Source of the DNA: Pseudomonadota bacterium
GTDB lineage: Bacteria > Pseudomonadota > Gammaproteobacteria > Steroidobacterales > Woeseiaceae
Reading direction: 5' to 3'
NCBI GenBank assembly: GCA_022567775.1
Contig: JADFGH010000139.1
Coordinates: forward strand, 1 to 6,304
DNA length: 6,304 nt
The position numbers were made by a program, and so were the translations under genes. The notes beneath the pieces are model-generated. The model was given only the letters and a program-made list of their open reading frames with translations, was not told the DNA's origin and searched no databases. This document shows positions 1 to 5,915 of the stretch, in pieces. Within the stretch, counting starts at the first letter, position 1. Each line of letters opens with the position of its first letter.

Positions 1-552
1 TTCGAAGTCGTCGAGCGTAAATGAGATTAACGCCAGTTTTGACCGCTCGCGTTTGGCGACCGCCCAGTCGTGATCGAGAACATCCCTGAACGCCCTGGCA
101 TTCAGGAGCCCGGTTACCGGATCATCACGTGACAGATCACGAATGCGCCGCTTGGCCTTGTGCAGCGCTCGTTGTACTTCGCCGCCACCCACGGCATTCA
201 AGCCGGCGCCGGCCCGCAGGTAAGCGGCGTAATATTTGCTGTTGCCCTTCCCCACCGAGTTAAGCGGTTGCAAAACCAGCAGGTATTCCCGGTTGCTGAC
301 TTCGACCGGAATTGTCGATTCATGACCGCCCCGGATTGCTTCACTGATTTCGAGCGCAAGATCGCGGCCGACCAGTTGTTCAACAACATCAGCAAATGGT
401 TTGTTGTGAACACCCTGTTCGCCGACAACGCCTGCAAATGCCGGATTGCAGAGTACGACCGGCCAGTCCGGACTATCGACTTGCGCGACGACGACCGGCT
501 CGGCCGAGCCGGCGATCAGCTGTTCCAGAATTGTGCGCTGTAGTGCCTTCAT
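1..552 (-). CDS. PAS-GGDEF signalling protein, N-terminal part (cut by left edge)
   Basis: This is the open N-terminal part (184 codons) of a c-di-GMP-type signalling protein; the C-terminus lies off the left edge. Residues about 8-115 look like a PAS-type sensor fold (VVLCNPAFAGVVG at 32-44 resembles the usual N-P-A-F PAS segment). A charged, probably helical linker (about 125-143) leads into a GGDEF domain whose opening DDPVTGLLNARAF (143-155) is clear. No membrane segment or signal peptide is visible, so a cytoplasmic protein is likely. The following strand reads LISFTLDDFE (175-184). Active cyclases have a D-x-D-x-F-K pattern there, and the first Asp binds metal (D327 in PleD). Here Thr179 stands in that place, which suggests a degenerate domain. 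The GG(D/E)EF loop is outside the window. The ATG at 552 is the first usable start in frame. It lies 22 bases after the thioinosine phosphorylase stop and has no clear Shine-Dalgarno, so it may depend on upstream translation. The domain family is confident; activity is not. Confidence 0.85.
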   Translation of the reverse strand, partial: MKALQRTILEQLIAGSAEPVVVAQVDSPDWPVVLCNPAFAGVVGEQGVHNKPFADVVEQLVGRDLALEISEAIRGGHESTIPVEVSNREYLLVLQPLNSVGKGNSKYYAAYLRAGAGLNAVGGGEVQRALHKAKRRIRDLSRDDPVTGLLNARAFRDVLDHDWAVAKRERSKLALISFTLDDFE

Positions 553-574
553 GTATTTGCATAGACAGGAGGTC

Positions 575-1324
575 TCAGGATGTGTCGTCCTGGAATATCC
601 CCTGTAAAATCTTCATCGCCTGCGTCCTGGCCGTCACCGTGCTCGCCTCGATGTCGGCGTGGATCGCCTTTTCACCACGACCTGCCGCATAGTTCACGAT
701 CAGTGACAGGCATGCATACTCCATGTCGAGTTCGCGGGCCAGTGAGGCTTCGGGCATCGCAGTCATGCCGATGTAGTCTGCGCCATCACGCTCCAGGCGG
801 TTGACTTCCGCGCTCGTCTCGAGGCGAGGTCCCTGCATCACTGCATAGACACCTCCCTCATGTACCGCGATCGCGGAATTTTCGGCCGCAGCTCGCAATT
901 CCTGTCTCATGCGCTCCGCAAACGGCTCCGTGAACTCTATATGGTCCAGACTAGCCGATTCACCGTCATAAATACTGTGATCCCGTCCATAGGTATAGTC
1001 GATGATCTGGCCGGGAATCGCGATTTCACCCGGATGCTGGCCGGCCGTGATGACGCCGATGGTGTTCATCGCGATGATGCACTCGACACCGAGTGATTTG
1101 AGCGCTGCCAGGTTGGCCCGATAGTTAATAAGATGCGGCGGAATGAGCAGCCCGTCGCCGTGCCGGGCCAACAGGAAAACCGTCCGCTCGCCATAGTGCA
1201 ACTCGCGCACCGGGCTCGAGGGATCCCCGAAACCGGTCGTCAGATGATGCTCTTGTGCATCTTCGCCAAATGCCTGAAATCCGCTGCCGGCGATGACCGC
1301 ATATTGATGCTTGCCTGTTGCCAC
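575..1324 (-). CDS. S-methyl-5'-thioinosine phosphorylase (MTAP/PNP family)
   Basis: This cytoplasmic nucleoside phosphorylase of the MTAP/PNP superfamily has 249 residues, a usual length. It probably splits methylthioinosine with phosphate into hypoxanthine and 5-methylthioribose-1-phosphate, like Pseudomonas PA3004. Visible motifs are GSG (13-15) and ARHG (53-56) for phosphate, PPHLINYRANL (62-72), QGPRLET (164-170), and GMTAMPEASLARE (186-198) with Met187 and Thr188 at the ribose site. Specificity can be read at VNYAAG (210-215). Human MTAP has D-Y-D (Asp220 and Asp222, adenine recognition) where this protein has N211-Y-A213, as expected for a 6-oxopurine enzyme. The purine loop reads NTIGVI (87-92), somewhat unlike the common N-A-V-G-G-I. 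The start is GTG at 1324, chosen because an AGGAG lies at 1332-1336 and the family N-terminus fits. It follows nagZ by 15 bases. A true MTAP or a purine nucleoside phosphorylase are the alternatives; both are less likely. Confidence 0.88.
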   Translation of the reverse strand: MATGKHQYAVIAGSGFQAFGEDAQEHHLTTGFGDPSSPVRELHYGERTVFLLARHGDGLLIPPHLINYRANLAALKSLGVECIIAMNTIGVITAGQHPGEIAIPGQIIDYTYGRDHSIYDGESASLDHIEFTEPFAERMRQELRAAAENSAIAVHEGGVYAVMQGPRLETSAEVNRLERDGADYIGMTAMPEASLARELDMEYACLSLIVNYAAGRGEKAIHADIEASTVTARTQAMKILQGIFQDDTS

Positions 1325-1331
1325 CTGTGTT

Positions 1332-1336
1332 CTCCT
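1332..1336 (-). promoter_or_regulatory. Ribosome binding site deciding the GTG start of the thioinosine phosphorylase
   Basis: On the minus strand AGGAG occurs 7 bases before GTG at 1324, near-optimal spacing. It is the clearest Shine-Dalgarno in the window, supports the GTG start, and lies between that start and the nagZ stop codon. Confidence 0.75.
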
Positions 1337-1339
1337 GGC

Positions 1340-2386
1340 TTATGCGTCGAGTTTGAGTTCGGGTCTGTCCAGCCAGCGTTGCAGGCGGTCAGCAGCAATA
1401 TGCCACTCCTCGCTGGCTAACAGCGATTCGCGCATCACGTTCCCGGTTCCATGCAGCCTTACCAGGCGGACGAGAGACAAGGGATTGGAGTAGTCCCGCA
1501 AGGCCGCAACGGCAGCGCTCGCAGCCGGACGATTGTTGCAAATCAGCACCATATCGCACCCGGCCTCCAGCGCGAGCCTGGCCCGTTTCGGCATCGAACC
1601 CATATTCTCGGTGGCCTGCATGCTGAGATCGTCACACAGCACGGCACCGTCGAAGCCCAAAGCGCGCCGCAACTGCTCTTTGATCCAGTACGGAGAAAAA
1701 CTTGCCGGCAGCGGATCGGTTTCGGAAAACACGATGTGCGCAACCATCACCCCGGCGAGTTGTCGCTTTGCGATCAGTTTTTCATAGGGTTGCATGTCGT
1801 CCAGTAAATCGCCGTAACTGCGGCGATCAACTGGCAATTGATCGTGAGAATCGGCAACGACGGCGCCGTGGCCGGGAAAGTGCTTGGCAATGGCCGCCAT
1901 GCCCGCGCTTCGGAGCCCGTTGCAATAGGCGCTCGCAAGATCGGCGACAACCCCGGGCTTACGGTGGAAAGCACGATTGCCGATGATCTCGCTGATGCCC
2001 CAGTCGAGATCGACGCAAGGCGTGAAGCTCAGATCGATATCCATGGCCCGCAATTCTGATGCGATCAGCCAGCCGGCGGTCTTTGCCAGCGAAAGCGCCT
2101 CGTCGGGATCAACGTCATACTGTCTGCCGAGGCGGCGCATGGGCGGTATCGCACTGAATCCCTCGCGAAAGCGCTGCACGCGCCCGCCCTCATGGTCAAC
2201 TGCGATCAGGAGCGGTGGGCTGCGTAACGCCCGGATCGCCGCAACGAGATCGCCAAGCTGCGACGGGGACTCGTAGTTGCGGCTAAACAGGATAACCCCG
2301 CCGACCGCCGGTTCCCGCAGGAGTGCACGGTCAGCCGGGGTTAGCTGACGCCCCTCGATATCCAGCATGACCGGTCCCAGTGCCAT
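1340..2386 (-). CDS. nagZ: Beta-N-acetylhexosaminidase NagZ (GH3)
   Basis: NagZ is a cytoplasmic glycoside hydrolase family 3 enzyme. It removes N-acetylglucosamine from GlcNAc-anhydroMurNAc-peptides during peptidoglycan recycling, and in many gammaproteobacteria its products feed AmpC beta-lactamase induction. The protein has 348 residues, about the single-domain NagZ length. Visible family signatures are VGGVILFSRNY (28-38), DHEGGRVQRFREGFSAIPP (64-82), IGNRAFHRKP (135-144), KHFPGHG (168-174), the Asp179-Ser-His181 acid/base dyad on the flexible loop, and CDDLSM (251-256) in which Asp252 should be the nucleophile. All catalytic residues are present and there is no signal peptide. The ATG at 2386 matches where the family begins, although the Shine-Dalgarno is weak. 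It is the first gene of the second block, after a 271-base gap holding REP elements and a possible promoter. The phosphorylase gene begins 15 bases after its TAA stop. Confidence 0.97.
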   Translation of the reverse strand: MALGPVMLDIEGRQLTPADRALLREPAVGGVILFSRNYESPSQLGDLVAAIRALRSPPLLIAVDHEGGRVQRFREGFSAIPPMRRLGRQYDVDPDEALSLAKTAGWLIASELRAMDIDLSFTPCVDLDWGISEIIGNRAFHRKPGVVADLASAYCNGLRSAGMAAIAKHFPGHGAVVADSHDQLPVDRRSYGDLLDDMQPYEKLIAKRQLAGVMVAHIVFSETDPLPASFSPYWIKEQLRRALGFDGAVLCDDLSMQATENMGSMPKRARLALEAGCDMVLICNNRPAASAAVAALRDYSNPLSLVRLVRLHGTGNVMRESLLASEEWHIAADRLQRWLDRPELKLDA

Positions 2387-2435
2387 GCCAACAGATTATT
2401 AGATCAACGGCCAAATATCACTCCGACGCCCGAAA

Positions 2436-2444
2436 ATTGTAGCA
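2436..2444 (-). promoter_or_regulatory. Possible extended -10 promoter element for nagZ
   Basis: On the minus strand TGCTACAAT fits an extended -10 box (TGn followed by a hexamer one base from TATAAT). No good -35 hexamer lies 16-18 bases upstream; the 17-base position reads GCCAAA. Transcription would begin near 2429-2430, about 43 bases before the nagZ ATG. It is the best candidate in the gap, but a single weak motif by eye. Confidence 0.35.
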
Positions 2445-2496
2445 ACGTGTCGCACGAATTTGGCTTATTCGGGAGACGGGAATTGTGGGAAGGGCT

Positions 2497-2512
2497 CGTA
2501 GGAGCTCGCCCC
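2497..2512 (+). repeat. Decayed GTAG-type REP element (copy 1)
   Basis: CGTAGGAGCTCGCCCC matches the head of the two intact copies at 15 of 16 bases when these are reverse-complemented. The sequence that follows (2513-2525) does not complement the first arm, so the hairpin is lost. It points the opposite way to copies 2 and 3, with GTAG on the outer side, as in paired REP arrangements (REPIN/BIME). Confidence 0.7.
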
Positions 2513-2590
2513 CAATCCGCCCGCGCTGATGAAACCGGAAATAAAAATCGGTGCGGATTGATCTTTAGTGCTTTGTTTGGAGAGATCGGA

Positions 2591-2616
2591 ATCGCCCGCT
2601 GGGGCGGGCTCCTACG
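2591..2616 (-). repeat. GTAG-type REP hairpin (copy 2)
   Basis: On the minus strand this reads GTAGGAGC followed by a perfect 6-bp stem (GCCCGC / GCGGGC; 2609-2604 with 2599-2594) around a CCCA loop, then GAT. It matches copy 3 at 24 of 26 bases. The two differences sit opposite each other in the stem. The GTAG head plus palindrome is the known REP design in Stenotrophomonas and relatives. No U-run follows, so it is not a classical terminator. Confidence 0.88.
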
Positions 2617-2627
2617 TTTGGGTCTGC

Positions 2628-2653
2628 ATCGCCCGGTGGGCCGGGCTCCTACG
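2628..2653 (-). repeat. GTAG-type REP hairpin (copy 3), just past the rlmD stop
   Basis: This has the same orientation as copy 2 and lies 37 bases away. It forms a perfect 6-bp stem (GCCCGG / CCGGGC; 2646-2641 with 2636-2631) with the same CCCA loop. It begins 5 bases after the rlmD stop. In the transcript it would form a hairpin at the very end of the message, a place where REP hairpins elsewhere slow 3'-5' decay or weaken read-through. That role is inferred here. Confidence 0.88.
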
Positions 2654-2657
2654 ATTC

Positions 2658-3986
2658 TCATTTCCGGAACACGGCCAGCGATTCGACATGTCCGGTATGT
2701 GGAAACATATCGATGATGCCGGCTGCCTCGAGCGTATAACCCCCGGTCTTGACCAGCGTTGCGGCATCTCTTGCCAGCGTCCCCGGATGACAGGACACGT
2801 AAACGACTCGGCGGGCACCAATATCGCTCATTCGCGAGACTACTGCCGCGGCCCCGCTTCTCGCCGGGTCCAGCAATACCCGGTCCCAGCCGGCGCTAAG
2901 CCAGGATTCGCTGCCGTCCACCTGGCTGAGATCGGCACAACGAAACTCGCAGTTGTCGATGCCGTTGTGTTGCGCGTTGTCTTTAGCCCGCTCCACCTGG
3001 TGCATCTCACCCTCAACGCCAAGAACCCGCTGTGCGCTTCTCGCCATGGGCAGCGAAAAATTACCAATACCGCAATAAAGATCGAGGACGCTGTCCTCCT
3101 CCCCTATCTGCAGCAAGCGGATCGCCTCGAACACCATGCGTTGATTCACGCCACCATTGATCTGCACGAAATCGGCTGCATCAAAGTTAATTGAGATGTT
3201 GAAATCCGGCAGTCCGTAACACAGCGGGTCCAGTGGCGGCTCCGGATAAAGCGGGGTAACGGAATCGGGGCCGCCCGGTTGCAGCAGCACTCGCACCCCG
3301 TGCTCGATGGCAAAGCCTGTGAACGCCGCCAGGTCGTCATCGGTAGGGGGATCAAGCACCCGAAACAAGAGTGCGACTGCATTGTCCGCAACCGCCACCT
3401 CGATTTGCGGCAGGCGCTTGCGGATACTCAGTTTGCCGATGAGTTCGCTCAGAGGATCGATCAGGCTGTCCACTGGCTTTGCCAGGACTTCGCAACCATG
3501 CATGTCGGTGAGATACGGGGCATGGCGCTCCCGAAAGCCGACCAGCACCCTGCCCTTGCCGGCGACGTCCTTGACCCCAAGCCTGGCGCGACGGCGATAG
3601 TGCCAACTCCCGTCTTCGGTGTCGTCATAGATCGGCGCCAGCCACCGCTCGGGCTCGACCTGGCCAATGCGCTGCAGATTGTCGGCCAGTGCCTTATGTT
3701 TGATGGCACGTTGCTCCTCGTCGGAGGTATGTTGCAGCGAACAACCGCCACAAGTGCCATAGACCGCACAACGCGGCTCGATGCGGGCGCTCGATGGTTC
3801 AAGAACCTCCAGGAGTTCTGCCTCATCGAAGTTACGCCGCCGCTTGCGGCGCTGAAAGCGTACCGTCTCGCCCGGCAACGCGCCGGCAACAAAAACTTTT
3901 TTGCCCGGTAGCTGGGCAATTCCCCTGCCATCGTGAGTGACCGACTCGATGCTAGCCGTTTCGGGTTCGCGCTTCCGGCGTGTCAT
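2658..3986 (-). CDS. rlmD: 23S rRNA (uracil-1939-C5)-methyltransferase RlmD
   Basis: RlmD (RumA) uses S-adenosylmethionine to make m5U at position 1939 of 23S rRNA. The protein has 442 residues, close to E. coli RumA. Residues about 8-65 form the TRAM RNA-binding domain. Cys73, Cys79, Cys82 and Cys165 match the four ligands of the [4Fe-4S] cluster. The methyltransferase domain shows Gln275 in FVQINGGVNQRM (273-284), the SAM loop DLYCGIGNFSLP (302-313), Glu325, DPARSG (373-378), the catalytic nucleophile Cys399 in YVSCHPGTLARD (396-407), and the general base Glu435 in GHVESLAVF (432-440). All key residues are present, which separates it from RlmC/TrmA-like relatives and from inactive copies. 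The ATG at 3986 overlaps the exonuclease stop (ATGA), so translation is probably coupled and no separate Shine-Dalgarno is needed. The gene ends at TGA beside a REP hairpin. Confidence 0.97.
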   Translation of the reverse strand: MTRRKREPETASIESVTHDGRGIAQLPGKKVFVAGALPGETVRFQRRKRRRNFDEAELLEVLEPSSARIEPRCAVYGTCGGCSLQHTSDEEQRAIKHKALADNLQRIGQVEPERWLAPIYDDTEDGSWHYRRRARLGVKDVAGKGRVLVGFRERHAPYLTDMHGCEVLAKPVDSLIDPLSELIGKLSIRKRLPQIEVAVADNAVALLFRVLDPPTDDDLAAFTGFAIEHGVRVLLQPGGPDSVTPLYPEPPLDPLCYGLPDFNISINFDAADFVQINGGVNQRMVFEAIRLLQIGEEDSVLDLYCGIGNFSLPMARSAQRVLGVEGEMHQVERAKDNAQHNGIDNCEFRCADLSQVDGSESWLSAGWDRVLLDPARSGAAAVVSRMSDIGARRVVYVSCHPGTLARDAATLVKTGGYTLEAAGIIDMFPHTGHVESLAVFRK

Positions 3987-4759
3987 GCGTCTGCCGGCCA
4001 GGCCTCAGCGAATTCATCCAGGTGCGGCTGATCCAGCGAGGCGATGGTCTTGCGGACCAGTGCATATTCGCGCTCGAGCGATTTGTCATCGAGGTTGCCA
4101 CGCATGTATTCGAAACGCAGGAAAACCAGGTAGGTATTGAGGACATCGGTTTCGCAGTAGTTTCGAATCTCATCGATGCCGCCGTCGAGCCAGCATTGCC
4201 AGACCTTGTCGCCACTCATGCCGAGCTTGCCGGGGAAACCGAGCATCGTCGCCATCTGATCGAGGCTGGCGCGGCCACGCGGTTGAAACCCCGCCAGCAC
4301 ATCCATCAGGTCAATATGGCGCCAATGGAAACGGCTCAGGTAATTGTTGTAGCGAAATTCCCGGTCGTCGTCACCGGTCTCCCAGTACCTTGGCGCCTGT
4401 ATGCCGTGCTTCATGGCACGGTAATGCAGCACCGGGAGATCAAAACCTGAGCCATTCCAGGAGACGAGTTGCGGCGAATACCGCTCGATACCGTCGAAGA
4501 ACCGGCGTACCAGATCCGCTTCAGGCGAATCCTTGTCACCGAGACTCCAGACCCGGAAGGTGTCGCCGCTACGCAGCGCCACGGATATCGCGACCACCCG
4601 TTGCTGGTGCAGGGGCAGGAACTCGCTGCCCGTCTTTTGCAGCTGCTTGGCGGTCATTACCCGGCCGATATCCGCGTCGGACAGCTCGCCCAGCTGCCAC
4701 CTGCGCCGGCCAAATTCGATGTCCGGAATTGTTTCAATATCAAAGGAAAAACAATGCAT
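3983..4759 (-). CDS. PolB-type DEDDy 3'-5' exonuclease
   Basis: This 258-residue stand-alone exonuclease belongs to the family related to the proofreading domain of DNA polymerase B (Pfam DNA_pol_B_exo2). It would release nucleotides from the 3' end of DNA using two metal ions. The three exo motifs are visible: FDIETIP (6-12) with Asp7 and Glu9, SWNGSGFDLPVL (100-111) with Asp107, and YCETD (201-205), where Tyr201 and Asp205 make it the DEDDy class. No polymerase domain follows, and the length is that of the single-domain family. The physiological role of this family is poorly defined; DNA repair is an inference helped only loosely by recO in the same run. The ATG at 4759 places Asp7 at the usual distance from the N-terminus. 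The 24-base gap from acpS is AT-rich and has no Shine-Dalgarno. The stop overlaps the rlmD start by 4 bases. Confidence 0.93.
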   Translation of the reverse strand: MHCFSFDIETIPDIEFGRRRWQLGELSDADIGRVMTAKQLQKTGSEFLPLHQQRVVAISVALRSGDTFRVWSLGDKDSPEADLVRRFFDGIERYSPQLVSWNGSGFDLPVLHYRAMKHGIQAPRYWETGDDDREFRYNNYLSRFHWRHIDLMDVLAGFQPRGRASLDQMATMLGFPGKLGMSGDKVWQCWLDGGIDEIRNYCETDVLNTYLVFLRFEYMRGNLDDKSLEREYALVRKTIASLDQPHLDEFAEAWPADA

Positions 4760-4783
4760 TAAAAGATATATCTCGAAGGGTTA

Positions 4784-5164
4784 TTACGCCTGCATGACCA
4801 CCGCAAAAGCCAGAATTAGACCCGCATCGTCGCTCAAGGATACGTGACCGCCGCCGATACCCAGCTCGTCACAGACATCCTGTCCACGGCCAGACCAGAT
4901 GATTTCCGGGCGGCCCCAGTCGTTGTTGACGATGCCGACATCGCGGATCCACATGCCATGTGAAAACCCGGTTCCCATCGCCTTGACGGTCGCCTCCTTT
5001 GCCGCGAAGTGCATCGCCAGGTAACGGACCGGCCATTTGCTGCGCCGGAATTGTTCGCGCTCCTCGTCCATCAATATGCGATGGACGAAATGCTCGCCGA
5101 AACGGTTGTAGGTCTCCTGGATGCGCGATAACTCCAGGATGTCGGTGCCAACGCCGAAAATCAT
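4784..5164 (-). CDS. acpS: Holo-[acyl-carrier-protein] synthase AcpS
   Basis: AcpS moves the 4'-phosphopantetheine arm from coenzyme A to a serine of apo-ACP, turning on fatty acid synthesis. With 126 residues it has the full family length. It shows GVGTDILELSRI (4-15) with metal-binding Asp8, FAAKEATVKAMGTG (53-66) with metal-binding Glu57, and HVSLSDD (107-113) near the C-terminus. The acid in the last motif (SDD) replaces the more common SHE, which is ordinary variation. The ATG at 5164 gives the standard MI-x-GxGTD start. It lies 10 bases past the pdxJ stop. AGGA is directly next to the ATG, too close to serve as a normal Shine-Dalgarno. A GAG overlapping the pdxJ stop codon is better spaced, which suggests reinitiation after pdxJ. 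The pdxJ-acpS order is conserved in gammaproteobacteria. Confidence 0.97.
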   Translation of the reverse strand: MIFGVGTDILELSRIQETYNRFGEHFVHRILMDEEREQFRRSKWPVRYLAMHFAAKEATVKAMGTGFSHGMWIRDVGIVNNDWGRPEIIWSGRGQDVCDELGIGGGHVSLSDDAGLILAFAVVMQA

Positions 5165-5174
5165 TCCTGCCGGC

Positions 5175-5915
5175 TCACGCGGTGCGTGCCTCGGTCATCA
5201 GCCGTTTCATATCCTGCACCGCTGCAGTGAAGCCCTCGAAAATTGCGCGGGCAATAATCGCATGTCCAATATTGAGCTCGATGATTTCCGGAATTTCGGC
5301 AACCGGTTTGACGTTTTCATAGTGAAGACCGTGACCGGCATGTACAGTCAGCCCGATTTGCATTCCGTATGCAGCGGCATCGACGATGCGTTGTAATTCA
5401 GCCTCCTGCGCGCCTGCATCGGCATCCGCATATGCGCCGGTGTGCAATTCAACCACTGGCGCACCGCTGGCAAGAGCAGCATCAAGCTGTCGTGGCTCCG
5501 GGTCGATAAAAAGAGAAACCCTGATACCGTTCGCGGCCAGGTTGCCGCAAGCTCTGGTGACCTTATCCAGTTGCCCGGCAACGTCCAGCCCACCTTCCGT
5601 CGTGAGTTCCTCGCGTTTTTCCGGTACCAGGCAACAATCCTGCGGCCGGATACCGGCGGCGATGGCCAGCATTTCATCGGTTATTGCCATCTCGAGGTTC
5701 ATGTGCGTCTGCATCACCGCTTTCAGCTGCTCGAGATCGTCATCCTGTATGTGCCGCCGATCCTCCCGAAGATGCAGCGTAATGCTGTCAGCACCGGCCT
5801 TCTCGGCCAGCAAGGCAGCCTCGACGGGATCCGGGTAATCGGTGCCGCGTGCCTGCCGCACGGTGGCGACATGGTCAATATTGACACCCAGGTGTTGCTC
5901 GGTCCTGGCGTTCAA
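5175..5915 (-). CDS. pdxJ: Pyridoxine 5'-phosphate synthase PdxJ
   Basis: PdxJ closes the pyridine ring of vitamin B6. It joins 1-deoxy-D-xylulose 5-phosphate and 3-amino-2-oxopropyl phosphate into pyridoxine 5'-phosphate, in the DXP-dependent pathway of gammaproteobacteria. The protein is a TIM barrel of 246 residues, the usual size. It shows [16 protein letters not shown] (9-24), [13 protein letters not shown] (44-56) with active-site His48, MNLEMA (72-77) with catalytic Glu75, VELHTGAYA (155-163), HAGHGL (192-197) with His195, and the phosphate-binding [12 protein letters not shown] (213-224). The start is TTG at 5915. An in-frame TAA lies seven codons upstream with no ATG or GTG between, and the next candidates fall inside the conserved core. 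TTGA overlaps the recO stop by 4 bases, so the two are likely coupled. This leads into acpS after 10 bases. Confidence 0.97.
   Translation of the reverse strand: MNARTEQHLGVNIDHVATVRQARGTDYPDPVEAALLAEKAGADSITLHLREDRRHIQDDDLEQLKAVMQTHMNLEMAITDEMLAIAAGIRPQDCCLVPEKREELTTEGGLDVAGQLDKVTRACGNLAANGIRVSLFIDPEPRQLDAALASGAPVVELHTGAYADADAGAQEAELQRIVDAAAYGMQIGLTVHAGHGLHYENVKPVAEIPEIIELNIGHAIIARAIFEGFTAAVQDMKRLMTEARTA

Larger units (their letters stand above)
2387..2657. other. Intergenic region with a REP cluster between rlmD and nagZ
   Basis: This is the only sizeable non-coding gap in the window (271 bases). From the rlmD side it holds two intact GTAG-type REP hairpins (2628-2653 and 2591-2616), a more AT-rich spacer (about 2517-2590), a decayed third REP in the opposite orientation (2497-2512), and about 110 bases of leader to nagZ with a possible extended -10 box. 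Short open frames crossing it resemble no protein I know and run through the repeats, so none is called. Confidence 0.85.

Noticed and set aside
2528..2551. Small ACCG...CGGT inverted repeat in the intergenic spacer
   Set aside because: The 4-bp arms around an 11-base AT-rich loop are too weak to call a regulatory hairpin.
2591..2653. Intrinsic terminator after rlmD
   Set aside because: The hairpins are strong but no U-run follows either of them on the minus strand; they fit REP elements better. Partial attenuation remains possible.
2497..2653. CRISPR array
   Set aside because: There are only three repeat copies, in mixed orientation and each internally palindromic, with unequal spacers and no cas genes.
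2568..3194. Plus-strand open frame of 208 codons from the REP region into rlmD
   Set aside because: It begins inside repeat sequence and runs antisense to the rlmD C-terminus; composition looks like a shadow frame.
3279..3911. Plus-strand open frame of 210 codons opposite rlmD
   Set aside because: It is fully antisense to a gene with every catalytic and cluster residue in place, shows no recognisable motif, and has no Shine-Dalgarno or promoter of note.
4764..4773. 10-base palindrome AGATATATCT in the acpS-exonuclease gap, considered as an operator or internal promoter
   Set aside because: It is short and AT-rich, so chance is likely; no -35 box lies at a fitting distance.
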